DNA of 22,083 nucleotides from Phycisphaerales bacterium (GTDB lineage Bacteria; Planctomycetota; Phycisphaerae; Phycisphaerales; UBA1924): the NCBI GenBank assembly GCA_016764015.1, contig JAESSR010000296.1:1-22083 (forward strand), given 5' to 3'. The notes below the pieces were generated by a model. It worked only from the letters and a program-made list of their open reading frames with translations, searched no databases and was not told where the DNA came from. The position numbers and the translations under genes were made by a program. Positions 6,172 through 14,530 of this stretch are shown one piece after another (positions within the stretch are counted from its first letter, which is position 1; each line of letters begins with the position of its first letter).

Positions 6172-8709
6172 ATGCTTTCACTGCGATTTATTCAATCTAT
6201 AAAGATGAAGTTGATTCTGATGTTCATGATTGCCGGTGCGATCCCGATGGTCATCTCGATGGTGGTCATCAACCAACGATCACGAGAGGTATTGATTACC
6301 AAATCGCGTGAATCGATCATTGAGAATGCTGCGACCCGCGAGAGCATGCTCAATGACTTAATCGAGACATTGAAGATAGACGCCGACTATCTTGCGAGTG
6401 TTCAATCGACCATCGAGTTTATGGGCAGTAGTTTCAGTGGAGATCCGATCCCAGATGATGTCTTCGAGTCAGCTGCACTCAATATTGCAGCGTTTCAGAA
6501 AATGCATTGGGGCAGATCGCATCACATCATGCTCGTTGATCATCGGGGCATTGTGGTGCTCAACGCGCCGGATTCGGGGTGGGAGGCTGATGTCTCACCG
6601 AGCGTTGACGAGATGCGCGAATCGCAAGGGCCTCATCTTGGACAAGATATTTCAGGGGCTTCCTACTTCGAGGATTCCTTTGAAAACACAGTGGTCACCG
6701 GTTTCTTTGGATTTGAAGAGCGAGACCATTATCACCAGCTTGTTCTTGCTCCAATCACGGACAAGGACGACAACAAGCTTGGTTTGCTCGTTATTGAAGT
6801 CTCGATCGATTTCATCATGGAGATGATGCATGATGGCGTTGCATTTGGGGAGACCGGGAATCTGTATCTGGCAACAAAAGAAGGCATCCGCGTGGTGCAC
6901 AAGAAATCAGATTATGATCCAAGCGTGCTCGACCGGACCGGCGTGCTTGATGCGGTTGATACCAATGAGCCTGTCGTGGGTTGGTACGAGCCTGAGCCCG
7001 GGCATCATGTGCTCGGGGTGTACCATGCTTCGCGGATATACCCCTGGACGGTGTGTGTAGAGGTCGATCGCGACGAGGTATTCGCTCCGATCTATGCTCA
7101 GCAGCGTTTGATTCTGCTGGTGACGGCTGGGAGCTTAACAATCTTCGCGGTGATGGTGCTGGTGGTGGGGCGTGTGTTCTGGAAGCCGTTGCGTTCGATT
7201 GCAGCGTCGGCTTGCCGGGTCGCCGACGGTGATCTTTGGCATGAAATCCCCCAGACCCGCCAAGATGAGATCGGAAAGATTGAGTTGGCCGTCGACTCCA
7301 TGCGCGTGGCGATGAAGCAACAGATCGATCATCTCGATAGTCAGGTTGCTATGCGAACAGCTGAGCTTGAGTATGTCAATGAAAAACTCAAGCATGATGC
7401 CGAGCACGATATGCTCACGGGGTTGGCCAATCGTTCGGTGCTCGAGCGCATGCTCGAGGAACAGATCGAGTTATATAAATCAGATTCAAGCCATTTGATT
7501 TCGGTGCTGTTCTTTGACTTTGATCGGTTCAAGATTGTGAATGATTCGCTCGGGCACGCGACAGGTGATGCGCTGTTGTGCTCGATCGCCGATCGGTTCC
7601 GCAGCGAGCTGCGCGACACTGATCTGCCCGCGCGCTTTGGCGGCGATGAGTTTGTCATCGTGCTCTCGCCGGTTGAATCCGAAGGGCATGCGCACCAAGC
7701 TGCGGATCGATTGCTCAAGCTCTTTGAAGAGGCGCATGTTATTGATGGTCATCGGATCACTTCGACTGCCAGTATCGGATTGGTTATTGCCGATTCGCGA
7801 TATGACACCGCCGACGAGATGATCCGCGATGCGGACGCTGCGATGTACGAAGCCAAGCTCGCGGGCAAGGGGCAGGTCATAGCATTCGATGAACAGATGT
7901 TCAAAGACGCCAAAGGCAGGCTTTGTTTAGAAGAAGACCTCAGAAACGCGATCGTCAATGACGAACTGCGTGTCGTCTATCAGCCAATCATCGGCATGGA
8001 AACAATGGAGACCGTTGGCTTTGAGGCTTTGATCCGCTGGAAACATCCTGAGCTCGGGATGGTTCGCCCTGACCAGTTTATTTCTATCGCTGAAGACACC
8101 GGACAGATTGTTGACATCGGCGCATGGATTCTTCGGGAGGCAGTCGAGCAGACTGTTCGGTGGGATGAAGAGTTCGGTCTTGATGGCACACTCTCGATCA
8201 ATGTGAATGTCGCCAAGCGACAACTGATTCATCCAGAGTTTTTAGGGATGGTGAGAGATGTGCTCAAATCTACCGGGCTTGCGCCGTATCGACTCAAGAT
8301 TGAAATCACGGAATCAACCGTGATTGATCCGCGCCATGATATGAGCGAGGTTGTTCGACGGGTTCGTCAACTTGGAGTTTTAATCGCGATGGATGACTTT
8401 GGCACCGGGCACTCATCGCTGAGCATGCTCCATCAGTTTGAGTTTGATATCCTCAAAATTGATCAAAGCTTTGTGCAAGGGATGGAAGATTCTCGTGAGC
8501 TTGGCGCGGTGCTGCATTCGATTATCGCACTGGCGCAGAACACAGGCATGAAGGTTGTTGCAGAGGGTGCCGAAACGAAAACGCAGGTGGCGTGTCTGAT
8601 CTCGCACGAATGCGACATGATTCAAGGGTACTACTTCTCGCGACCGTTGCCTCCAAAGGAGGCTGGCGAGTTCCTCAGCGGGCCTCATGACTACAGCCAA
8701 GCCGCCTGA
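6172..8709 (+). CDS. Membrane dCache-HAMP-GGDEF-EAL cyclic-di-GMP protein
   Basis: The 845-residue protein has TM1 (about 12-33), a periplasmic sensor region of about 270 residues that looks like dCache (HHIMLVDHRGIVVL near 117), TM2 (about 313-334), HAMP, GGDEF and EAL. The diguanylate cyclase site RFGGDEF is intact (GGDEF at 490-494) with an RxxD inhibitory site (RDTD, 481-484) exactly five residues ahead. The EAL domain keeps FEALIRW (618-620), NVN, EITES, DDFGTGHSS (from 741), KIDQSFV, VAEGAET and QGYYF, so it should be an active phosphodiesterase. The protein could make and degrade c-di-GMP in response to an external ligand that I cannot identify. It lies 200 bp after lipA and is probably transcribed separately. 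Confidence 0.95.
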   Translation: MLSLRFIQSIKMKLILMFMIAGAIPMVISMVVINQRSREVLITKSRESIIENAATRESMLNDLIETLKIDADYLASVQSTIEFMGSSFSGDPIPDDVFESAALNIAAFQKMHWGRSHHIMLVDHRGIVVLNAPDSGWEADVSPSVDEMRESQGPHLGQDISGASYFEDSFENTVVTGFFGFEERDHYHQLVLAPITDKDDNKLGLLVIEVSIDFIMEMMHDGVAFGETGNLYLATKEGIRVVHKKSDYDPSVLDRTGVLDAVDTNEPVVGWYEPEPGHHVLGVYHASRIYPWTVCVEVDRDEVFAPIYAQQRLILLVTAGSLTIFAVMVLVVGRVFWKPLRSIAASACRVADGDLWHEIPQTRQDEIGKIELAVDSMRVAMKQQIDHLDSQVAMRTAELEYVNEKLKHDAEHDMLTGLANRSVLERMLEEQIELYKSDSSHLISVLFFDFDRFKIVNDSLGHATGDALLCSIADRFRSELRDTDLPARFGGDEFVIVLSPVESEGHAHQAADRLLKLFEEAHVIDGHRITSTASIGLVIADSRYDTADEMIRDADAAMYEAKLAGKGQVIAFDEQMFKDAKGRLCLEEDLRNAIVNDELRVVYQPIIGMETMETVGFEALIRWKHPELGMVRPDQFISIAEDTGQIVDIGAWILREAVEQTVRWDEEFGLDGTLSINVNVAKRQLIHPEFLGMVRDVLKSTGLAPYRLKIEITESTVIDPRHDMSEVVRRVRQLGVLIAMDDFGTGHSSLSMLHQFEFDILKIDQSFVQGMEDSRELGAVLHSIIALAQNTGMKVVAEGAETKTQVACLISHECDMIQGYYFSRPLPPKEAGEFLSGPHDYSQAA

Positions 8710-8721
8710 TCGGTGGCTTGG
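8697..8721. terminator. Hairpin spanning the GGDEF/EAL stop codon
   Basis: CCAAGCCGCC-TGATC-GGTGGCTTGG forms a 10-bp stem with one G-U pair, and the TGA stop sits at the base of the loop. No T-run follows on either strand. Between convergent genes it may act as a weak or Rho-assisted terminator or as a 3'-end stabiliser. Confidence 0.4.
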
Positions 8722-8786
8722 AAAATGTGATCCCATGCGAGAGCAACGGTTGGGTTTGGGTATCGCCGTTCAACAGCCTTCTGCTC

Positions 8787-9746
8787 TCATGGATGCAGGT
8801 TCTCGGGGCATTCACCAAAGCTCAGCGTCATGCGTGTGCGCATGGTCTCGTTGGGTTCGAGGATCACTACGCCGGTATTTGGCTGGGAATCATTAAGTCG
8901 GTTGAACCCATCGTTGACCATCGAAACCGGCTCAACACACACAAACTCGCTCGCTTGCCCGTTTTTTTCTTTGGGGGTATAGATCACGACATGACCAAGG
9001 TTCGACGAGCACTTCATCTCCATCCGAATATTGCTTGTAGGCCAATCAAAGATTGCCGATCTGCCAAACCCGCTGAAGACATCATCAAGCCCAGGGTTCC
9101 CGACTGGTCCACCATTTTCAAAGCCTTCGCAGATGCTGTCGTACTCTGAGTTCCCCGTAGGTATACATCCTTGGGTTGGGTATCGTCCAGCGACGCTCAA
9201 CTGCACGGCCAGATCGTCAGCGTCCGAAAACAAATGGCAATGAATATATGGATGATGCCCGCACCCGACGGGAATTGGCTGGGTATCGAGATTCGTCACA
9301 GATAGATCAACTTCAACATGGCTCGGCCCAACTTCATAGCGAAGCACAGCACCAAACGCAAACGGATAGTTGATGCCTCGCGTATCAAATGAACGCGAAT
9401 CGAGCACAAAGCGGGCGGTGATAGGGGAGCGGTCGGCGATGCTCCAAGGCAATCCGCGCCCAACACCATGAATCGCAGATCCATCGTTGGCATTGGACTC
9501 AAGGAGATACTCCTCAGCGCCGACAGCGAACCTTGCATCCTTCACCCGATTGGTCCAAGGCAGCATCACAAACGAGCCCGCGTCAGACGCTGAGCCGGAA
9601 CCCTCAGGCATTGATCGCAACACCGATGCCCATTGTCCGCTCTGATTCTTGATCATCAATGACATGATCGAGCCACCAAGCCTGGGGCTTAGGCTCAAAC
9701 GAATGTCAGAAAGCTCTAAAAGGATGTCGTCACTGCGTGGGTTCAT
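8787..9746 (-). CDS. Aldose 1-epimerase-like protein
   Basis: A 319-residue soluble protein of the galactose mutarotase-like fold, which interconverts alpha and beta anomers of sugars. Family landmarks in order are PWTNRVKDARF (64-73), HGVGRG (H93), GCGHHPYIH (H165), LDDVF (D221/D222) and CVEP (E272). These match the general positions of the two catalytic histidines, the sugar-binding aspartate and the catalytic glutamate. Substrate specificity cannot be read from sequence. It is convergent with the GGDEF/EAL gene and divergent from the coiled-coil gene. It carries no signal peptide, so it is probably cytoplasmic. Confidence 0.85.
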   Translation of the reverse strand: MNPRSDDILLELSDIRLSLSPRLGGSIMSLMIKNQSGQWASVLRSMPEGSGSASDAGSFVMLPWTNRVKDARFAVGAEEYLLESNANDGSAIHGVGRGLPWSIADRSPITARFVLDSRSFDTRGINYPFAFGAVLRYEVGPSHVEVDLSVTNLDTQPIPVGCGHHPYIHCHLFSDADDLAVQLSVAGRYPTQGCIPTGNSEYDSICEGFENGGPVGNPGLDDVFSGFGRSAIFDWPTSNIRMEMKCSSNLGHVVIYTPKEKNGQASEFVCVEPVSMVNDGFNRLNDSQPNTGVVILEPNETMRTRMTLSFGECPENLHP

Positions 9747-9827
9747 AGCAGATTTTAGCCGTGGTTTATCTATGCCGCAGATCGTTGCTGGTCACAGGAC
9801 AGTTCGCTTTGATAGATTCTCGGACTC

Positions 9828-9895
9828 CCGGATGATTGGCCGACTCGTTGTAATCAGATCATCCGGATTGATCGCCCGTGATTCTGCGCAGAATC
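9828..9895. promoter_or_regulatory. Operator-like inverted repeats in a divergent intergenic region
   Basis: Two independent symmetries lie between the divergent genes at 9746 and 10024. One is CCGGATGAT (9828-9836) with ATCATCCGG (9858-9866). The other is a perfect 16-bp palindrome GATTCTGCGCAGAATC (9880-9895). The palindrome lies about 24 bp upstream of a TTGACA hexamer, a plausible regulator site for the coiled-coil gene. Confidence 0.45.
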
Positions 9896-9918
9896 CGCGC
9901 TGTTCTCACAATCATTAC

Positions 9919-9950
9919 TTGACATGCCGATACATGATTTGTCTCTTAAT
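9919..9950 (+). promoter_or_regulatory. Possible promoter of the coiled-coil/Wzz-like gene
   Basis: TTGACA (9919-9924) matches the -35 consensus exactly. The -10 is unclear: at 17 nt it would be TCTCTT, while the better-looking CTTAAT (9945-9950) is 20 nt away. Only the -35 is persuasive. Confidence 0.35.
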
Positions 9951-10023
9951 AGAGGTGTCGATCGGAGTCCAGCTGGGCGGACGATGAAGATCGATATCAG
10001 CAGTAGCCCGAAAGGAGTTGTGC

Positions 10024-12474
10024 ATGGACCCGAAGCACGAGCAAACAACGAATGAAGCGATCCCTTCGCGTAAGCGCGCCAAAAAGCAGGAATCGAATCC
10101 ACAAGCCGAGATGAAGATGCGCAAGGCCGAGGACGATGTCCTCGATGTGATCGAAGGCGTGGAATCGCAGCTCGGGGCGCTGCGCAAAGCTCACGAAGAC
10201 CATCGCACCGCGATGAAGGACCTCGCCCAGCACAGACGAGAGGTTGAAGAACAAGCCGACGAGCTTGATTCCCGTGAGACCGAGCTCACCACCCGCGAGG
10301 TAGAACTCGCTGAGATGCGCCAAGACTTCGAATCTCGCGAGATGAATCTTGTCCAACGCGCTAGCGGGCTCGAGCAGCGTGAATCAAAGATCGCATCACG
10401 GGCTGAACTCCTTGAACAGCAAGAAGCTGATCTTGAAACCAAAGACAACACACTCGAAACAAAGATCAACGAGCTCGATGGGCAGCTCGCCGGGCTCTCG
10501 AAGCGAAAAGCCGAGCTTGATACACTTGAAGTTCAAGCGAAAGAAAAACTTGCGCGTGAAGATCAGGCTGCGATCAAGCTCGAACAAGCAAGCAAAGAGC
10601 TTGCTCAAGCGAAGTCTTTGCTTGAGAGTATGAGCTCGAAGATCGACGCGACCGCTGAAGAGTTGCTCGAATCTCAGCAGGCGCATAAAGCCGCGATCAC
10701 AGAGCTTGATCAGAGCAAAGAAGCCCACACTATAGCTTCAAAGGAGCTCAACTCAGCGGTCTCCAAGCTGCGCGGGCGTGAAATCGAGCTCAACGAACGA
10801 TCACACACCCTCGAAGAACTCGCCGAAAAAGCAGGCGGGCTCGAGCATGATCTCAACACGAGCCGAGAAGAGTACGGCGAACAGATGACCGGCATGACCG
10901 AGCAGCTTACCAAAGAACGCGAAGTTGTTGAACATCTTCATACCAAGATTGAGCAACTCGAAAAGGATCGCGACCAGGCAGTTTCTAAGTCGTCGAGCCA
11001 GGTGCAACAGATCCAGTCCAAGCTCAAGCATGCAACCGCCGAGCTTGAGTCCATGCGACAAGCAGCCAAAGAGCTTGGGCATCAAGGACAAGAGAGCGAA
11101 ACGCGTGCCAGCTCCCTTTCAGACGAGCTCAAATCATCACAAGATCAGGTGAAAGCGCTTCAGTTGCAAGTCAATGAAATCGCTGCATGCGCAGACGAAG
11201 AGCTCACCAGTGAGCGAGACCGTGTGAAGGGTCTGGAATCGAAAATCGAATCACTTTCGTCACAGATGGAAGATGGTCACGCCAAACAGGCTCGGCTGCA
11301 GACTCAGCTCGATGCGAAACCTGAGGCTGATCCTGCAGAGCTTGCATCGATCCAAGCACAGCTCGAATCGGCACAAGAAGAAACACTCGCCATCGGAATC
11401 AAGCTCGAAGAAGCCCAAGAGCAAGCCCAATCGGCAGCGCAGGCAGCGGCTCAGTTGCTCGAATCCGAGATCGCACAACGCGATGAAGCAATCGCAACAA
11501 GCGAAAGCAAGATCAAAGAACTCATGGATCAGTCGGCGGAGTTGTTCGAGACCATCGAAAAACTCGGTGCAGAACTCGAAGAGGCGCAGTCTGCGCCAAA
11601 GGTTGATGTCGATCAATGGAACCAGGACCGGCGAACACGCTTGAAAAAGATGCGTCGGATTTTGTCCGGAGACGCAGAGAAAATCCGTATGGCAACCGAT
11701 GCCCTGCGTTCACGCTACGACCAGTGCGAGCAGGTGCTCACCAAGCGTGCCGAACTAGCCGACGCATACGAAGCAATTTCGTCGGCCCAGCGGAAATACC
11801 AAGGGCGCGAAGTGCGTTCAGGGGTGTTCCTTGGGTTGATCGGGATTTCTGCGATCACGCTTGTGCTCGCCTTTGCAAGCTGGTTTGTTGCCGGGCGCAT
11901 GACTCCTGGGATGTACGCGGCCAAGGTGACGATGGCAGCAGCATCGGGTGATTCAACAATCACCGAAGCGGACATGGAACAATGGGAAGTGTACATCACC
12001 GCGTTGGCAACGGATGCTCGTTTTATCGAAGTGGCTGCGGATCGTATGAAACGACGCGGGATCGCCGAGTTTGCAATCCCCGGAAAACTCGCTCGTGAGA
12101 TGGAACAATCGCTCGATGTCGTTTCAGCAATGCCCGGAACCATGGTCATGGAATACCGTGGCGAGGGTGCCGAGCGTACCCAGCGGGTGCTCGATACATT
12201 TGCGGTAGCGCTCTCGAGTGCTGCTAATAATGCACGGGCGCGCCGGGCGGATAGCTCGTTGACCGTTATCGAAGCGCCGGCGGTTTCAAGTGATTCGCCG
12301 CTCGATACACGCCGAATCGAAACCGCAGGCATGATCTTTGGCTCTGGGATGCTCTTGACCCTGGTCACCGGAGGCGTTCTTTGGAAGAAACTCAGTGCCG
12401 CCAAAGCACGGTTCGAGAATGATTCACGAGTCACAGGAATCCTCGATGACTCACAGTGGGAAATGCCTGCGTAA
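10024..12474 (+). CDS. Large cytoplasmic coiled coil fused to a Wzz/GumC-like membrane domain
   Basis: AGGAG 6 nt ahead fixes the ATG at 10024 (816 residues), although a TTG lies two codons upstream. Residues about 25-590 are almost wholly charged, Glu/Lys/Leu/Gln-rich heptad sequence, so a long cytoplasmic coiled coil. TM1 is at about 599-623 (FLGLIGISAITLVLAFASWF) and TM2 at about 770-787 (IFGSGMLLTLVTGGVLW). The roughly 145 residues between them follow the polysaccharide co-polymerase pattern: YAAKV after TM1, then EQWEVYITALATDARFIEVA, LDVVSAMPGTMVMEY, a helix QRVLDTFAVALSSAA and TVIEAPAVSSDSPLDTR before TM2. Classical Wzz/GumC proteins place the coiled coil in the periplasm; here it is on the other side. 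I infer a scaffold for polysaccharide chain-length control, but a purely structural membrane anchor is possible. No kinase motif is present. Confidence 0.75.
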   Translation: MDPKHEQTTNEAIPSRKRAKKQESNPQAEMKMRKAEDDVLDVIEGVESQLGALRKAHEDHRTAMKDLAQHRREVEEQADELDSRETELTTREVELAEMRQDFESREMNLVQRASGLEQRESKIASRAELLEQQEADLETKDNTLETKINELDGQLAGLSKRKAELDTLEVQAKEKLAREDQAAIKLEQASKELAQAKSLLESMSSKIDATAEELLESQQAHKAAITELDQSKEAHTIASKELNSAVSKLRGREIELNERSHTLEELAEKAGGLEHDLNTSREEYGEQMTGMTEQLTKEREVVEHLHTKIEQLEKDRDQAVSKSSSQVQQIQSKLKHATAELESMRQAAKELGHQGQESETRASSLSDELKSSQDQVKALQLQVNEIAACADEELTSERDRVKGLESKIESLSSQMEDGHAKQARLQTQLDAKPEADPAELASIQAQLESAQEETLAIGIKLEEAQEQAQSAAQAAAQLLESEIAQRDEAIATSESKIKELMDQSAELFETIEKLGAELEEAQSAPKVDVDQWNQDRRTRLKKMRRILSGDAEKIRMATDALRSRYDQCEQVLTKRAELADAYEAISSAQRKYQGREVRSGVFLGLIGISAITLVLAFASWFVAGRMTPGMYAAKVTMAAASGDSTITEADMEQWEVYITALATDARFIEVAADRMKRRGIAEFAIPGKLAREMEQSLDVVSAMPGTMVMEYRGEGAERTQRVLDTFAVALSSAANNARARRADSSLTVIEAPAVSSDSPLDTRRIETAGMIFGSGMLLTLVTGGVLWKKLSAAKARFENDSRVTGILDDSQWEMPA

Positions 12475-12517
12475 TCGAGCATTGCTTGATATCAGGTCGA
12501 GACAGAAGTTGATACAT

Positions 12518-12555
12518 AAAAAACGGCGGGCTCGTGATAAGCCCGCCGTTTTATT
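12518..12555. terminator. Bidirectional Rho-independent terminator
   Basis: ACGGCGGGCT (12523-12532) and AGCCCGCCGT (12540-12549) form a perfect 10-bp stem around a 7-nt loop. It is flanked by AAAAAA on the left and TTTTATTT on the right, so it can end both the coiled-coil gene (stop at 12474) and the convergent anti-sigma gene (stop at 12573). Confidence 0.93.
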
Positions 12556-12572
12556 TGAAAACCACTGGTGTG

Positions 12573-13466
12573 TTAGAGGGTGCCTTCGGAACTCATCAGC
12601 ACGGGAACTGATTGCTCGATATCCTGAGCAATCGATGGGTAGATCGCCAAGCTTCGTTCGGTTGAAAGGTTCACATCAACATCGAAATCTTGGAACTCGC
12701 CATTGGGCAAGAATGTTGCGATTTCACGCACAATATTGCCGTCGCTGTCGAGCACGACCAAGCGGTATGGCTGGTCTTGTTCGTTGGAGAGATTCTTGAC
12801 AAACAAGCGTGCGGTATCCCAATCTGGGTTGGTCCAGATCGCGGCCACCGCACGGGTGTTGGTTCTCGACGCTTCGCTATTTGCGGTCAACGCAACGCGC
12901 TGGGTGTTGGCATCGAAGATGGTTGATTCGAGGTATTGAGCCCCGATCGTGTCGTACAGATTGGCGACGAGTGCCTTCGACTGTGCCTGTTTGTAGGTGT
13001 CAAGGGTGCTGATGGTGATGACGCCAAGGGCGATGGCAGCGGCTGCGAATCCCATAGTCGCCAAACGCCAAGCGCGGTGTACCCGTGGGCTCGAAGAAAG
13101 CTTGGGCTGTGAGGTGGAGCGATGGGTCGCAGATTGAACGCCTTGGGCATTGATTGTGGCAATGACAGGGTTTCCAGTTGGGCTTAATGCTGGCACGCTC
13201 TTGGTTTGAGCGATCCGTGCTTCGTTTTCATCTTCACGCATCGCAGCGCGGACGGCAGCGAGCACCATCGAGCGCAGCTCCGGTGATGGATCAACCTCGG
13301 GGATGAGATCGCCAAGATCGGCCATCCGCCGTGCGTCTTCGCGGACGCGTTCTTGGACGGATACCGGGGCAGCGTCGAATGCTGCTTGGTAGGCTTCTCG
13401 TTCTGTATCGTCGAGAAGTCCCAATGCATGAAGCATCGTAGATTCGATAAGTTCGTGGGTATTCAT
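12573..13466 (-). CDS. RskA-like anti-sigma factor
   Basis: The 297-residue single-pass protein has an N-terminal anti-sigma region without the zinc-binding HxxxCxxC motif (ALGLLDDTEREAYQAAF at 14-30 is typical of the RskA/zinc-free group), a linker, one TM helix (about 136-155) and an extracytoplasmic RskA-type domain (WTNPDWDTARLFVKNL, YRLVVLDSDG, FLPNGEF). It should hold the partner sigma factor at the membrane until a signal releases it. Its ATG overlaps the sigma gene stop (ATGA) with GAGGA about 9 nt ahead, which indicates coupled, stoichiometric production. The signal sensed is unknown. Confidence 0.88.
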   Translation of the reverse strand: MNTHELIESTMLHALGLLDDTEREAYQAAFDAAPVSVQERVREDARRMADLGDLIPEVDPSPELRSMVLAAVRAAMREDENEARIAQTKSVPALSPTGNPVIATINAQGVQSATHRSTSQPKLSSSPRVHRAWRLATMGFAAAAIALGVITISTLDTYKQAQSKALVANLYDTIGAQYLESTIFDANTQRVALTANSEASRTNTRAVAAIWTNPDWDTARLFVKNLSNEQDQPYRLVVLDSDGNIVREIATFLPNGEFQDFDVDVNLSTERSLAIYPSIAQDIEQSVPVLMSSEGTL

Positions 13467-14152
13467 GATTTCACTTCCTCTCCGGTTCGTTCACGCAAAC
13501 GAACCAGTGCCCTGCTTAAGGCGGATTTGATCGTCCCCAAAGGGGTTTCGAGTTCTTCGCTAATCTGCCTGAGTGTCTGCCCACCCAGGTAGGCCCGCAT
13601 GACCACAGTTTTCTGTAGCTCCGGGAGCGTATCTATTTGTTTCACGAGCGCTTCAAAGTGCTCGTCGTGTTCCATTCGTAATCCAGCCTTGGATTCGTTC
13701 CAAGCGCCGATCCCCGATGCCAATGAATCATCAAGCATCGCGGTTTTGATCCGTGCCCGCTTGCGACGCAGCTTGTCGACAAGGTGTCTGCGTGTGAGGA
13801 GCATGACCCAGGTGACCAGTGCCGCCTTTCTTGGGTCGTACCGATCAGCAGTACGCCAGAGTCGAACAAATATTTCCTGAACCGCATCCTCAGATTCTGC
13901 CCGTGTAGGCATTGACTGATACGCCATGCGGAAAACGAGTGACCCAAAGCGGTCATAGAGTTCGCCGACGGCGGCTTCTTGGTTTGTTGAAACGCGTTGC
14001 ATCAACTCGTAATCAATCTTATTCTGACCCGTAAGATCACTCGCCCGCAACGGCGGGAGAGCAGGACGCTGAGCGCCCTTTTTCGGTGATGCTGTTGGCT
14101 TCCCAGCAGCATCGTCCGAGACGGGATGGTTTTTATGTTCGTTCTGCTTCAT
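13463..14152 (-). CDS. ECF-type RNA polymerase sigma factor (SigK-like)
   Basis: The 229-residue protein has a poorly conserved Lys/Pro-rich N-terminus (1-45), sigma region 2 (about 60-125; LYDRFGSLVFRMAYQ, ESEDAVQEIFVRLWR) and sigma region 4 (about 168-222; LPELQKTVVMRAYLGGQT, ISEELETPLGTIKSALSRA). The two-domain layout is that of an ECF sigma factor. The overlapping RskA-like anti-sigma gene points to the SigK/RskA-type group. The ATG at 14152 has GGTGG about 4 nt ahead, a modest ribosome site. The regulon is not visible; no -35/-10 pair typical of ECF factors was found upstream with confidence. Confidence 0.93.
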   Translation of the reverse strand: MKQNEHKNHPVSDDAAGKPTASPKKGAQRPALPPLRASDLTGQNKIDYELMQRVSTNQEAAVGELYDRFGSLVFRMAYQSMPTRAESEDAVQEIFVRLWRTADRYDPRKAALVTWVMLLTRRHLVDKLRRKRARIKTAMLDDSLASGIGAWNESKAGLRMEHDEHFEALVKQIDTLPELQKTVVMRAYLGGQTLRQISEELETPLGTIKSALSRALVRLRERTGEEVKS

Positions 14153-14530
14153 ATTCCACCGGGTTCACGAGCGCGCCCGGAGCCTGTGAAAACAACTCAC
14201 AGACCGGCGTCCTATACGAATACCCGATCGAACGGATGCATGCAAGTGTTGTCTTGGACAAGGTTTTGAAAAATTTCCTCTGCAAAAGAGGGATTTGTTT
14301 GGGTTATAAGAGCCGATATTTATTCAATGCTGGTGCAAATTTGAGGATCATGGGTTGCAATTTGACCCAGATTTCGATACCTTGAAGATGCGTCGGGTCA
14401 CAGCGATATCGCTGTAGTGGAAAATTGCAGAGCTCAGATCACAAGAACTGAGTAGAAGCAACTGGTTATTAGACCAGAGAACGGGTCAAGATTGGATTGG
14501 AACACAAAGCCATCTCGTGGTCGTTTTGGT
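14153..14530. other. Divergent intergenic region with several dyads
   Basis: This 378-bp region carries no convincing gene. On the sigma-gene side is CTGTGA-N7-TCACAG (14184-14202), 32 bp before the sigma start, which resembles a CRP/FNR-type half-site pair but with 7 instead of 6 central bases. TTGTC-TTG-GACAA follows near 14254-14266. On the prepilin side are a perfect 16-bp palindrome ACAGCGATATCGCTGT (14400-14415) and two short hairpins, CTCAG...CTGAG (14433-14452) and CTGGT...ACCAG (14462-14477). The hairpins could structure the prepilin mRNA leader. I could not assign -10/-35 elements. Confidence 0.5.

Noticed and set aside
11715..12482. 255-codon minus-strand frame over the coiled-coil/Wzz-like gene
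   Set aside because: Ser/Ala/Arg-rich antisense shadow; the opposite strand has TM segments, a good ribosome site and a terminator.
14413..14428. Possible sigma-54 promoter (GTGGAAAATTGC)
   Set aside because: The GG and GC elements are about 6 nt apart instead of the required 10.
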